From assembly GCA_025529335.1 (NCBI GenBank), contig JAMYHX010000044.1, positions 81,310-145,309 on the forward strand: a DNA stretch of 64,000 nucleotides, read 5' to 3'. Under the pieces are notes generated by a model. That model made no database searches, had not been told where the DNA came from, and worked only from the letters and a program-made list of their open reading frames with translations. Below, piece after piece: positions 11,675-22,917 of the stretch. Made by a program: the position numbers and the translations under genes. Source of the DNA: Rhizopus sp. PT2906 (taxonomy: Eukaryota > Mucoromycota > Mucoromycetes > Mucorales > Rhizopodaceae). Positions within the stretch are counted from its first letter, which is position 1. The number at the start of each line of letters is the position of its first letter.

Positions 11675-12439
11675 TTTTTTTTTTTAAAAAAAAAAAAGAA
11701 ATTTAACTTCTCCCCTTCAGTGATAGAACTTTGTTTTGAAGAGGCGCGTTTGAAAGGGCTTACGTTGAGATATGTCAGTAACCATATACACGCTAACTAT
11801 TTGATGCCCAATGTGCGTCTCAGCCAAGCAAGGAGAGACAGGAAGAACTATTAATTAAACTTTATATAAAGTCCATATGACTCCCTAATTTCAATAAACA
11901 TACTTGGGCTGTATGTTGACCAAATTTTCTAAGGAATCTCTGACTTGTCGTCTTTAAATAGTGATAGAACTAACCATATGTATACTAAAGATAGCTTCAT
12001 ACAATATTTTTGTGTCCACAAAAGTTAATATCTTCTTAATGGCTTTGATGATAACAAGATTCCATGCCGTATTTCCTAAAGTAGATCATTTCAGACGCTC
12101 ATCTTATAAAATTGTTATTAGTGTTAAGAGCATCTTACCACACTATAACGTGATCCCTTGCTTCCATTAAAAGTTCTTTTTGGAGACAGTTCTAGAGAAA
12201 CAAGTACCAGACTATTAAGCTCTGCACCATGCATATGAACACCAATATCGGTGCCATAACGACCATTGACATTGCCGTGGCCTAATGGATCATCAGGGAT
12301 TACCCTTCTTTTCTAATAAAGATTGCCGGCACTATTATTGCTATGCCACGGATTGACTCTTTCTCTTCACTGTAAACAGCAACTTTATCTTCTTCGCTAG
12401 GCGTACTGCAAAAAGACCTCTGCGAAAGCAACAATACTC

Positions 12440-12545
12440 CCGCAAACTGCAAAAACATGTAAACATCGCAATAAAATTCTTCGTTGACGGAGGGCGGTTG
12501 TCCCCAAGATATTACACTATGAGTGAATAAGACAACTATATTTGT
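12440..12545 (+). repeat. Diverged fragment related to the inverted-repeat element at 36720-39976
   Basis: The words AAACTG-AAAAACAT-TAAACATC-CAATAAAA, then TTGTC and later ACTATGAGTGA-TA, occur in the same order as in the right inverted-repeat arm at 39494-39632. The perfect outer part of that arm is absent, so this is an old partial copy. Confidence 0.5.
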
Positions 12546-13973
12546 CTTATTATTGAAACGATTAGTGATTGTAATAAGGCCATTTTATAATGACTGCAAA
12601 GATGAAATAGAGGTTGATCTTGGTTGTGATGTTGATGATGTTAACAGCCAAACTGATGATATTTTCAACAACAAAGAAAGACGAGAAGAACGAACACTAC
12701 TTGTTATCCTACACTCAAATTGCGAGTTTTATGAGAGAGTCCAGTTTGACAGCCCAGAGCCCGTCACAGCAGTAAACTACAGCGAAAGGCACAATATTGT
12801 TTGTTAGAGCGGCTTTTAGTGTTTCTTTAAAAGAGATAAACGATAGCAATGTCTTGTAACTATCACAATAAACAGGGTAGTATCAAAGGGTGGTTTAGCT
12901 AAAAAAAAAAAAAGGGAGGCACCAGACCAACTTGGTAAAGTTTGCTTGTCCTTGTAAGATCTAGGCAAGGCCGTAACTATAAAGTCAATGGATGAACATA
13001 ACCACCGCCTTCCTATTAACTCACAAGCATATGTCATGATGCAATACTTGTAATGTAAGGATATTTTAATGAGGCAAAAGGGTAGTTACGAAATAACAAA
13101 AATTCTTGTAAAAGCGTAAAGGTAAAGGTCTGTATAAAAATGTATTTCGGGAATAAAAGCTTTTGATGGATATGAAAAGCCTAGCCTTTGTATCAATAAA
13201 GAATTACAATAAGAAGAAAGCCATCTAAAATGGATTCAATAAAAGAAGAGAGATGGCAACCTTCAGAAGTGGAACAAAGACAGTACTATCAGCTTAAATA
13301 CTCTGCCTGATAAAAAGGGTACACTTGTATTTCAAAGCTGCTTTGTAATATAAACTATATAATAATCATCCCAGCTTATTGTTGCTGTGCTTGTTTTTAT
13401 TACAGACTTATCATAGATTGCTCATCTTGTTATGTCTAATACCGTTGACCTTATGAAAGACTATCACGCTGTTTACAGGTTAGTTACAAAATTCGTGCTT
13501 TAGTTATCACTCTTTTATTCCATTTTCTTCTTTTGTTCAATAGATAAGGCTATCCTTTCCTTCGTTTTAAGAATGGTCCTGGGACGTCTTTCAAGACCCT
13601 TTTTTTATTGTCGCTGTTTGGAGTATCAACCATGTAATAAAGGATGGACGTTAAGAAAGAGATCGGTTTATATCCTACTTCTTTTAGTTTTTATTATTTC
13701 ACTTTCTACTCATTTATAAATTTCATATGTGTATACGGCAACTATTTACTATGTGTTTTGTAGTATTTGAAAGGAAACTAAAAAAAGTAAAACAGGGTAA
13801 TGTAACCACGGAAAATTGTGTAACTCTGTGCTCAACCACAAGTGCACAACAATTGTTGATGATAATCAAAGAGATTTGCCTAAAATAGAACAGAAAAAGA
13901 AGAGAAACGAACAAAAAGGAACAAAAATAAACAAAAGTACCTGGAAAAAAGGAAGCTTTACTGATCGTTCATT

Positions 13974-14462
13974 ATGAAAGAGAATAAGCCTACCAAGAAG
14001 GTGGCTCTGACTACTTATCGAGTGCTAAAGAAGCTCACTCCTATTCTTGTTGTTGCTCTTTTAGAGGTTGCTTTTCTTGTTGTAGAAAAATCTGCAGAGC
14101 GTGCTGGCGCCTTTACTATGGTTATGGTAGAAGAAACAAAGAGCCAAAGGAACAAATAAGCTTGATTATGATGGTGCAATCAGTAAGAACGTATATGGTA
14201 TCTGGGATGGTCTCACCTTATCTGGAGGGGAAAGTAATCAACTTGTACGCATGGCCATTATGCGTGTGGTTCCTTTTGATCATGGCAAGATGCTACAAGA
14301 AAAACAAGCTGCCAGATAGTACACCATTGTACGTGTCTCGTTTATCAAGCGAATGGTTCCTAAGCCTCTGTCATATCTGATAAACAAGTCTGATAAACTT
14401 TCATATCTTCTGAAAGATTCAAGCGATACATTTCGTGTCAGGGAGCTGAGCAGTTCGCAATG
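13974..14462 (+). pseudogene. Frame-broken unknown coding relic
   Basis: A 61-codon frame starting at 13974 (K-K-V-A-L-T-T-Y-R-V-L-K-K-L-T-P-I-L) ends at a TAA at about 14157. Directly after it another frame reads L-D-Y-D-G-A-I-S-K-N-V-Y-G-I-W-D-G-L-T-L-S-G-G-E, with an internal TAG near 14319, then continues sensibly (I-K-R-M-V-P-K-P-L-S-Y-L-I-N-K-S-D-K-L) to a TGA near 14460. The amino-acid composition of both parts looks coding, so I read this as one protein broken by at least one frameshift and one stop. I do not recognise the family; a transposon-borne gene is possible. Confidence 0.35.
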
Positions 14463-15037
14463 ATAAAGAGAGCGTATTGCGAAAGAAGACGCACTTTATT
14501 AGGTAAGTATTTGAAGCAGGTTGGAAATTACAAAATGGCGCAAGACAAAATCTCATGGCAGAACTTGATGATATCATTCCAACAAGAGACACGGATGATC
14601 TTTGCCATATTATATGTGAATAAGGGTCAATACGCAGTATCTATACATCAATAACAAAGACTCAATGACATAAACTGGCCAATCATAACCATAATTACAA
14701 ATTCTATAATCATTTTTGATATCTTTATCTTTATTCTCCAAAATAAAAGAAACATAAAGAGTCCCATAGGACTTTCTGTCTATTCTTACTACTACAACGG
14801 TAACTATGATAATAATACAAACATCACAGAGAGCATAATCCAACATTCATTCAACTTGATTTTATAAAAGGGCTACTACTACTACTGTGTTACATTTGTC
14901 AATATTTGATTTCATGTGTATTCATGAATGGCTCAGGCTGCTTTGGAAACAATCAATTTCAATACTCGCTTCTTGTCAAAGAAGCAATTACCAAGAGAAA
15001 CAAAGAAAAAATGTCTAAAAGTGATATTTATTAATGA

Positions 15038-16626
15038 TTACAGATGTGGTCTTGCCGCTTTGAATTCTTCAAGGGTAGCCATTCTTGCCTCTTCATTTCC
15101 CTTTTCTTCCAAAATAACTCTTTGTATGAGAGTAGCTGCTCTCAAATTATCAAGTTGTGTATCTTGCGCTTCCAACTGTCTCCATTTCCAAGCACGGGTA
15201 TAATCTGAATCAATGCCTTCAATGACATCCCTGATCTTGAATCCTATGACAGGCATAAATCTATAATAAAAAATTTCATGCATCAGTCCCTATTTGTTTA
15301 TAACCCATTTTGGTAACTTTTTTTTTTACTTCATGGCGTGTCCCGAATCGCCCGTGGCAACGACTAGGTTATGGTAATCAGGATGAGGACAAACCACAAA
15401 ATGACCATCGATAGAGTCTGAATACCAGCACATTCTGGCATAGGTAATGTCTAATGCCGAGGTCTCTGGCAGGAATTTACCTAAGAACTGCCTGAACTCA
15501 CGCAGTGCACCAATAGGAATAGTGTCGCATTCATGTGTTACCTGAGTACGAGGAACTGATATCTGGTCCGTTTCTCTAGGGTTTAGGTAGCTAAACAGAG
15601 AAAAGAGAGTTGGTATAACTCTTTGCAAAAAGACAAAAGACTTACCCTGAATGATGCTTGCCAATCTTCATTTTACCATCCGCATTAACTGGGAAACCAT
15701 AATAACCCGTGTTTGATAGATCCCCACACCAGACTGGCATTTTTTCCCAGGTCTCTTTTAGTTGGGGAGGCGGTGTGAAATGAACAACCTGTTGTCCACT
15801 GGCAATAACCTGGTGATGCATATCAACCAAGCCTGCTGTCCAAGAACCTGTGGTGAGTAAGACGAGATCTGCATGATGAATCTTTTCATCAACCGTCTGA
15901 ATTCCCAAAACCGTCGTTGGATTTTTGGGATCGCAATAGAGTTTGGCAAAGTGACCTCTCTTCTCACCTACGACAAAGTGAACGCCATTCTCCAGACATT
16001 TTTGATAGACATGTTTCACAGCCTCCGCAGAGTTACACCAACCTAACAAATGAGTCACACAGTATCGAAAATGTGCTACAAGATACATACCTCCTTGTTT
16101 ATTGAGATAGGCTTTCTTGAAGCCGTTATCAACCGCTTGTTGAAATTGTGGAAATGCACGAACAATTTCCTCTGGGGAAGAATAGACATCAATAAAGTGA
16201 CCATAGCCTGCCTCTTGAATTGCCTTGATGCTCTTCTTTTCAAAGTCGGAAAAGTCTTCTTGACCAAAGAGAAGTACACCCGATTGATGAAATACAGGAC
16301 ACTGGTTCTTCTCTGCCCTTTCCTTATTCCATTGATGCCAAAGAGGAAGGGATTCAATGGCTAGATGCATATAGAGTGTGTTGTCGGCATAGTCCAGACG
16401 GACAATCTTGTTGATATCTAGTTTGACAGAGTCAATTTTTATCCCTCATAAAGAATATCCATTGCTTACCTGTGGATGCCGCATCTGGACATGGGATAGG
16501 TTTTCTATCAAATACATAAATGTCATACTGCTGTTTTAATGATAATGCATAGGCAGTAGATAATCCAAAGCATCCACCGCCTACAATGATAATTTTCGAA
16601 CCTGGCCTGGGAGGAGAATAAGCCAT
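15038..16626 (-). CDS. FAD-dependent amine/amino-acid oxidase (DAO family)
   Basis: Flavoenzyme of the sarcosine/fructosyl-amino-acid/saccharopine oxidase group, oxidising a secondary amine with release of hydrogen peroxide. The start (ATG complementary to 16624-16626) follows a T12 tract on the coding strand. The first exon has the dinucleotide-binding motif I-I-I-V-G-G-G-C-F-G-L-S with the acidic end Y-V-F-D-R. Exon joining then gives A-A-S-T-D-I-N-K-I-V-R-L-D-Y-A-D, a signature of the fungal fructosyl-amine/saccharopine oxidases. Later exons carry L-L-T-T-G-S-W-T-A-G and C-W-Y-S-D-S-I-D-G-H-F-V-V, then A-T-G-D-S-G-H-A-M-K, the flavin-contacting C-terminal motif. The protein ends in P-H-L, which is not a standard peroxisomal PTS1. 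The substrate cannot be set from sequence alone. Confidence 0.85.
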
Positions 16627-16740
16627 AGAAAATAATAGAAAAAAAAAAAAGGTTGGTAACTAACTATGACAGCTGATGAGTCTTTTTTTGTACATTTGAA
16701 TCAAAAGTCACTTTGACCCTGAACGAATAGAGTAACGATA

Positions 16741-18404
16741 AATTTTGTAAAAAAATTGGCATTTCCAGAAAAACAAATATCTGTTTTCCAAAAACAAATG
16801 ATTGGCCATTTATTATTGAATGATGGTCGTTTCTGAAAAACTACTTTGTTCTTAGAGAATTCAATTTGTTGGTGGATATTACATTATAATATCGAAAACA
16901 ATGACAGTTGTGAAGCAGTTTTTGGATTTTTTATTTGTCTAATAGTTGGTGGGTCCACCACGAGCCTTGGTCACAGCCTTGACCCTCTTTGGCATGGAAC
17001 CAATCAACTTTTTAATTGTTTCTGAAGTAAACTCCCTTCAAACACTCTCCAAAACAACTTCGATTGCTTGTGGGCTTCTGACATGAGGGCATAGAGCGTT
17101 AACCCTCTTCTTCATCATACTCCAGAGATTCTCAATCGGATTTGAATCCGGTGACAGAGCCAGCCAAGACATCTTGTTTCTGCCTTTTGCCTCCCTCCAT
17201 TCGGCAGCAATTTTAGCCCTATGGATGGGTGCGCCATCTTCCATGAGCACAGGACTATCTAGACTTTTGTAAAAGTCTAGTAATACTGGCTCATAGACTT
17301 GGTTTATGAAGTCGGCACTTGTCCTTATGCCTTTCTTCATAAAGACAAGTTTCGACTTCTTTCCACCAGCTATGGCTCCCCAAACCATGACAGAAGTTCT
17401 GCCGCTTTTGAAGATTGGCTCCAGGCATTATTTGTTGTATTTTTTCCAGTGTCTTGCGCCATACTCTGGGTTGTGAAGACAGTTCGCCGATTTCAAAACT
17501 CGATTGGCTTGTCAAGATCACCTTTCTCCAGTCATCTACTGTCCAATGAGCATGGTTTTTAGCAAAAATATACCTTGCCTTTTGTTGCTTTTCGTTCAAG
17601 AAAGATTTCTTGACAGCCATATGAGAAGCATAACCAAGTTTTTTCAGATCATTGCGAATTGTGTCCTCACAAGCCTTGGTGCTGATTAATTGACTAATTT
17701 CTTTAAGAGTAGCACGGCGGTTTGCTCGTACTACCCTTCCCAGCTCTCTTCTTTTCCTATCGTTGAAGATAGATCTTCCAGACTTTGGTTTCGTCTCTAC
17801 TTTTTCATGTTTTTTTTTCTCCATTGGTAAACTCAACGTACAGTTCTTTCTGTAATGTTCTTGTCAATGGCAATTTGTGCTGCCGAAATGCCATCACAGC
17901 GTCTAGTAACAATTCTTTCTTTTTGAGACAAAGTTAAATAAGCCATTTTATGTGTTAATAAGAGAAAAATATATGAAAGAAGGAGAAGGTACACTCTTAT
18001 TCATCGAGCATCTTTCAAAAAAAAAACCCCCCCGACTTTTAAAAAACGGCAAACACTTTTGTCAGAGCATTGTACATCAGTTTTTGAACAATCTGTTTCG
18101 TGTAACAATCAGTCTGTAGGTAGATTGCTCCATATAATAAAACTCTGGGTCATTCATGTCGCGATATGGTGGTTGGTTACCAGAATATTGAGTGAAGTTG
18201 CTTGGTTTTGTGGGGGACGTCTTATTCCCCAGTCCATCGCCTCATTTCTATTTTCGTCAACAACATCTTCTCGACCATTAACGAACACATAATAAAAGTT
18301 TATTTAGAAAGACTGCGAATTGATTATATCAACAAAGTAGTTTTTTGGAAACGACCATCATTCAATGATAAATGGCCAATCATTTTTTCAAAACGGACAA
18401 AGTT
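16741..18404 (-). mobile_element. Tc1/mariner (DD34E) transposon, inactivated
   Basis: Both ends carry an inverted repeat: the stretch from 16791 to about 16851 is nearly the reverse complement of about 18331-18391, and both outer ends read GATAAA-TTTGT next to a TA dinucleotide (16739-16740 and 18405-18406). The left repeat has about 28 extra bases in its outer part. A broken transposase frame lies inside on the minus strand. The whole unit is about 1.66 kb, normal for Tc1 elements. Confidence 0.85.
17035..17946 (-). pseudogene. Tc1-like DD34E transposase, broken
   Basis: The N-terminus (M-A-Y-L-T-L-S-Q-K-E-R-I-V, near 17946) is a helix-turn-helix start, followed by an in-frame TGA near 17838 and a shift in an A-rich run. 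The middle frame contains R-R-A-T-L-K-E-I-S-Q-L-I and W-R-K-V-I-L-T-S-Q-S-S-F-E, where the first catalytic Asp of the usual S-D-E-S is missing. Another shift near 17400-17480 leads to M-V-W-G-A-I-A-G-G, then L-M-E-D-G-A-P-I-H-R-A (second Asp) and S-P-D-S-N-P-I-E-N-L-W (Glu). There are 34 residues between these last two. Stops, shifts and a lost catalytic residue make it dead. Confidence 0.88.
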
Positions 18405-19118
18405 TATCAGCCGCGCTGTAATATTTAATAGCATTCTTTTTTCTTTTTAAGGGCTTTTTTTTTTCATAAGGGCCAATACGAATTTATTTCGATGAATTTT
18501 ATAATACAAAATATACAAGCCTTTGGTCAAATGAAATCGTTATCAATCCAAATAAAAGCTGTATATTCAAAGAATTGATAACAGAGTTTGACAAGATAGA
18601 CTTTAGGATGGACATGTCTTATCTTGAGAGAGAGAGAGAGAATGCCTTTCAACAGTCAAATCAGCTGCTTTGACGGTTTTGCGCCAAGAAAAATAAAGTT
18701 GTTATTGCAGATATTCATAAAAACAAATAGCTTCAATGAGACACAAAGTCCCTTTATTCCAATTTATTCTAAAGGATATAACACAAACTATTTGAACATA
18801 TGCAGCATTGATGTAGCTTTGAATTATACTTTACTATTAGTATATGAACATGCATTAGTGTTGTTTGAGGCGTGACATAGTATCACTATCTTGCAAGTCA
18901 AGTCTGCAGCGTGTGAAGCATGAATCAAAAAGAATAATGAAGTTGTTGATTTAGGGGGGGGGTCGATATTGTCAAGGAGGTAAGAGTAAGATAAATAAAC
19001 AAGCTTCTCGAGCATCATTATTGGATAATGCCTTAGATCGGGCGATGTCACGTTATCGCAATTGATAAGGCTTCTCACACCAGTTTTTTTTTTATTTTTC
19101 ATTTCTTTCTTTTCCACA
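18405..19118. other. Non-coding stretch between mariner element and Ser-rich gene
   Basis: A/T-rich, with a GA microsatellite at about 18626-18641. No gene is supported; open frames are short and without motifs. A T-rich tract at 19085-19117 directly precedes the next start codon. Confidence 0.5.
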
Positions 19119-19891
19119 ATGGCATTTGTACAGCAACAACGACGGCCTGTTCAACGACATCAGCCATACTCTGATGATTCTGTACTACAACAACAATCCT
19201 CTACGATATCAGATTCTGATAATGATTGGCATGTAATCAGTTCGACCCGTTCACCTTCCACTACATCGTCCATTGGGATTCTATCAGAAACTGAGTCTTG
19301 CTGTTCATCTTCCTTTAAACCCATCTTTTCTGATACAGATTCAGAAGACATAGATCATATCCTAGAGGCTACACTCAATATACCTTCTCATGATGGCACA
19401 GGCACCTTTGGACGTACTGCAAGCACTACAAGTAATAGCAGTACGAGTGAAAATGAAGACAGTGCGGTCATGCCTCCCTTTCTACCAACAACGTCTGGTA
19501 TTCGATCACAGGAATTAATTGAAAAAGGAACATATCACGAAAAAAAGTCGTCATCACCGTTATATACGAGCAAAAACCTTGATAGGTAATCAAGCACACA
19601 AGATGTTGTTTTTTATTGACATTATGTAGTATTCCCATTCATCACCCAGCTGGAACAGCAGCTATTCTATCTATCGTTTGGAATAGCCTTCGAAGAATAA
19701 CAAATCATATCATCGAAAATGAGACAAATACGATGGACACACTTAGTTCACTCATGTCAGAAGCCATGTTGGAAGGGTACTTGCCATTCGGATCGCATTT
19801 ACATATGGATAAGTCATTATTAGAAGGTATAGAAAACTTTTTTTTAATGCCCCATATGTTTAACTCATACATTGAGCATATAGTTGAATAA
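19119..19891 (+). CDS. Ser/Thr-rich protein of unknown function with a possible Atg8-interacting motif
   Basis: The start is chosen at the ATG 19119-19121 just after a pyrimidine tract; an upstream in-frame Met would begin within the leader. Exon 1 is rich in Ser, Asp and Gln. A short intron (about 19587-19628) joins it to an exon reading S-I-P-I-H-H-P-A-G-T-A-A-I-L-S-I-V-W-N-S-L-R-R, a plausible helical segment. The C-terminal part after L-L-E-G may instead contain another intron, so the last 20 residues are uncertain. The segment S-D-S-D-N-D-W-H-V-I fits an acidic W-x-x-I LC3/Atg8-interacting motif. I do not recognise the family; D-S-E-D-I-D and similar acidic/Ser runs suggest casein-kinase-2-type phosphorylation (inference). 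Confidence 0.6.
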
Positions 19892-20323
19892 CTCGTTAAA
19901 TTATGCACTTAATAAAAATGGTTGCACCCCAAAAATAACCATAGTGACCGGAGCTCCAATTGAAAAAGTCATGGTGACGATGAATGATTGCTAAGGGCAC
20001 CCACATCTGACCAAAAGCCATGTCTGACAAAAGGCATGACAGCCTTGAGCATTGTCTTTCTCTGTTCATAGTAAACTTGATGACGTTAAAGAATCATGCT
20101 ATGCCGCAACACGGCTTTTCACTTTTAAAGTTGACTGCCATTGCATCTTTTTTCTCAATTTAATAACAAGAAAAAAAAAAGATTTTTTGTAAAAACGATG
20201 CATTTGTTGTCTAATTAAAACTGGATATATTATTCATTTGTGTGGCTTGTATGATTTAATTGGCAGAAAAAAGAACTACTTTATCTGGAAAAGCTGTCAA
20301 TTTTTTTTCCTTCTCTTTTGACT
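19892..20323. other. Non-coding stretch upstream of the SUMO ligase gene
   Basis: No open frame or RNA gene can be supported. The right end has a T/CT tract (about 20300-20320) just before the next start codon. Confidence 0.5.
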
Positions 20324-21925
20324 ATGAGCTTCCACACCTACCGACAGCGAAAACTAAGGTCGACACAGCCCATACTGACACGTACACAGATACGTGAGCT
20401 TGGTAAAATGATGAGCTTTTCGTCGTTTCGCCAATCGGTTGAGTTCTTTATGGCAAGTATGTCGCTTGTCTAACCTTTGAGGGGAAAGTATTACTTACAT
20501 ACAGTAATAGGATCCCATCAATTACTTTAAGTTGAGTAAGGTCAAGATGGCAGAGATACATCAATATCTCATAGACAAGGGTATCACCGAGCAACGATGT
20601 CCCAATTCACATATTCGACAAGGTGATCATTCAAGAGTACTCATATCCATCTTGTTCCCTGGTTACCCTATCATCAAAGCCAGTGAACAACACTATCGCG
20701 ATATGCGAGAAAAGTAAGTGTGTGCTTCTCTGTGAGGTTTTAGTATCTGACATTGTTTTGGTTTAGTCGTACTTATCAGGCCAAGATGATTGATCTCGCG
20801 TACGACATACTACCCACCACCGATAAATACGAGCGACTAGACGAACTCTTCCGGACACAAGTCTCGTGGCGCTCTGACTGTAGCGTCGAGATCCCGCTTA
20901 AGAAACTGAACCGAGCGACTGTTGTCGAAGGCCATGCCGAGTCCAACTTCAATGTCCGTCTCTTCTTTTACATGTGGTCGACCGAGCGCATACCATGGCA
21001 CCCAGACGATACATTGACACACATCGGCGTTAATGACGAAATGCAGCCTTTGAGTGAGCACGAGAAGGATTTGCTACGTTTTGGGTTCTTGCATATTGAT
21101 ATCACAGACAAGTCAAGTGTGATCACCAAGGCCAATCGACGTACGACAGGTAGCGTCAAGTTATCCTTCAAGTTCACTCAACCACCAAACGTCAGGCACG
21201 TATCCGTGTGTGCAGTCTGGGAAAAGACACCGGAGGAATTAACGAGTCAGTTATATGCTCAGACTGCCTCACTCTATATCGGTCAAGCTACCGAAAAGGC
21301 CTCAAGGTATCCAGAAAAGGCAGATCAAGTACAAAAGAAGACGGTACAGGCGCTACGGCCGTGCGGTAGCCCGAATGATAAGCTGATCCTTGCCAAAACA
21401 GAAACACTGCTGTTGACCTGTGGTGAGATGTTTGCCGAAGCTTGGAACAGTACGTTTTTTTTTTTAAAAAAACTCTTTGATGATTGATCTCTTCCTATTA
21501 TAGATTGTGATAGTGAAGATCAAGAAGAAGATGACGATATTGTGGCTGGTGATGAGGTCGTATCCATGATGGATCCTATTCTTCTTTCAATCATTCAGCA
21601 TCCTGCTCGATGCATCTTTTGTACTCATCGTACTTGTTTTGATGCACAAGTCTTTTTCAGATTTCAAATCAATTCAATGAATTGGCAATGTCCTATTTGT
21701 TGTGTCAAGATCCGCGGCATTCAAGACCTTTATATTGATTATCACACGAAACTAGCTTTGACTCAATATCCAAATCAAGAAAAACTGATAAGACGTAACG
21801 ATGATACCTATGCTCCTATCCAGGATAGCACACCAGAGAAAGTGTCGCTCAAGAGGGAGCCTCATGAAATCATTACTATTCAGGAAGAAGACGAAGAGCC
21901 CGTTAAGAAAAAGATAAAGCATTAG
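20324..21925 (+). CDS. SIZ/PIAS-type SUMO E3 ligase (MIZ/SP-RING zinc finger)
   Basis: Nuclear E3 that promotes transfer of SUMO from Ubc9 to substrates. The N-terminal part after the start (MSFHTYRQRKLRSTQP) contains a SAP-like helix pair (L-S-K-V-K-M-A-E-I-H-Q-Y-L-I-D-K-G). The long third exon covers the central region, and the last exon carries the SP-RING: M-M-D-P-I-L-L-S-I-I-Q-H-P-A-R-C, then C-T-H-R-T-C-F-D and W-Q-C-P-I-C-C. An acidic C-tail follows with I-I-T-I-Q-E-E-D-E-E, a hydrophobic-acidic SIM-like string, and a basic end (K-K-K-I-K-H). Intron 1 (20453-20510) appears to use a GC donor (GCAAGT): only this joins the M-codon at 20450-20452 to G-A-T at 20511 in frame. Other introns lie near 20715-20765 and 21450-21503. 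A divergent PIAS-like or Zmiz-like protein is the alternative. Confidence 0.8.
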
Positions 21926-22181
21926 CATGTGATTTTTGTCATACAATAAAAAATATAATATCATGGTGTTTAGACCAAAAGGATGTAAACTCTAAAGAAA
22001 ATAAAAAGGAGAAAAAAAAAAAGATAATACAATCAAATTGATATTGACTGAGTATATGTATGTGTACGTATCATCATAATCACCATAACAATCAAAAACT
22101 TTATTGTTATTGTTGTCATGGTTACTTGTAAAAAAAATTTTTTCCCCCTTTTTCTCCTTTCTACCTTTTTTTATACAAAAC

Positions 22182-22829
22182 ATGAAATGGTTCCAGTCGA
22201 GGCATGACTTCAACTATGAGTGGAGTCTTGTCTCTGCTGCCAATTGGCAAAAGTACCCAAATGAAAGTTGCACTCATGTTGCTCATGTTGATGTACTTTG
22301 TCGAACCATTGATCCAGACACAGGCTTACTGACGACCGAAAGACTGATTACAGTGAACCAACATATACCCACCTTGATTAGAAAAGTAAGATTGTAAATG
22401 ATGCTTTTGTAGTTATTCATTCAATATAGATTCTTGGTCCAGGCACAACCCAATACGTACATGAAATATCAACCATTGACCCAAAAAGTAAAACTTTGAC
22501 TATGCGCTCGGTCAATTTGACACTATCGCATCTATTAAAAGTAGAAGAAACGATTGTATATCAAGAACATCCCGAGGATAGAAAAAAGTAAGTGGGGGAA
22601 AATATCGTCAATACCCTTATTTATACCCTTCGATAGAACATTATTTACTCAGCAAGCAGCCATCTCAGCAGGAAGTTTAGTCTCTGGATGGTCACATGTA
22701 CTAGAAGAGTTCTCTCTTCGAAGATTTAAACAGAATGCAGATATTGGACGTGCAGGATTTAATAAAGTCCTTGAACGATTTGTGGGGATGCAACAACAAC
22801 AACAACAGCAACAGCAGCAGCAACAGTAA
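22182..22829 (+). CDS. PRELI/MSF1-domain protein (Ups-like lipid transfer)
   Basis: Member of the Ups/PRELI family, which moves phosphatidic acid or phosphatidylserine across the mitochondrial intermembrane space in complex with Mdm35. The start MKWFQSRHDFNYEWSLV has the hallmark aromatic/His pattern of the family. C-R-T-I-D-P-D-T-G-L-L-T-T-E-R and, after an intron (about 22387-22430), S-T-I-D-P-K-S-K-T-L-T-M-R-S-V-N-L-T match the beta-sheet core. A second intron (about 22589-22637) leads to the C-terminal helix F-S-L-R-R-F-K-Q-N-A-D-I-G-R-A-G. The protein ends in a run of about 12 glutamines encoded by mixed CAA/CAG codons, which is unusual for the family. Whether it is Ups1-, Ups2- or Ups3-like cannot be decided. 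PEX16 follows 88 bp downstream on the same strand. Confidence 0.9.
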
Positions 22830-22917
22830 TTGGGTAAAAAAAAGCTGACACATCTGTATAATTTTTCGTTCACATAAATAAAATCATTTTTTTTTCTCTT
22901 TCATTTATTTAAAAACG

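Larger units (their letters stand above)
11675..15037. other. Accessory region without a convincing gene
   Basis: Open frames here are short and lack family signatures. The stretch contains a diverged relative of the inner inverted-repeat sequence of the 36.7-40 kb element (about 12440-12545), an acidic 94-codon frame at 12523-12807, and a frame-broken coding relic at 13974-14462. The rest (14463-15037) is A/T-rich with no feature I can support. Confidence 0.5.

Noticed and set aside
12274..12352. tRNA-like stretch: GTGGCCTAATGGAT resembles a tRNA-Arg D arm and a perfect A box; TTCTAATAAAGATTGCCGG resembles an anticodon arm
   Set aside because: No B box (GGTTCRA) and no consistent acceptor stem with correct spacing. 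At best a decayed tRNA or tRNA-derived repeat.
19968..20090. Possible C/D box snoRNA (GATGA and CTGA words)
   Set aside because: Boxes are in the wrong order and spacing, with no terminal stem.
22649..22873. Antisense frame with a run of cysteines
   Set aside because: It is the reverse reading of the CAA/CAG glutamine repeat in the PRELI gene.
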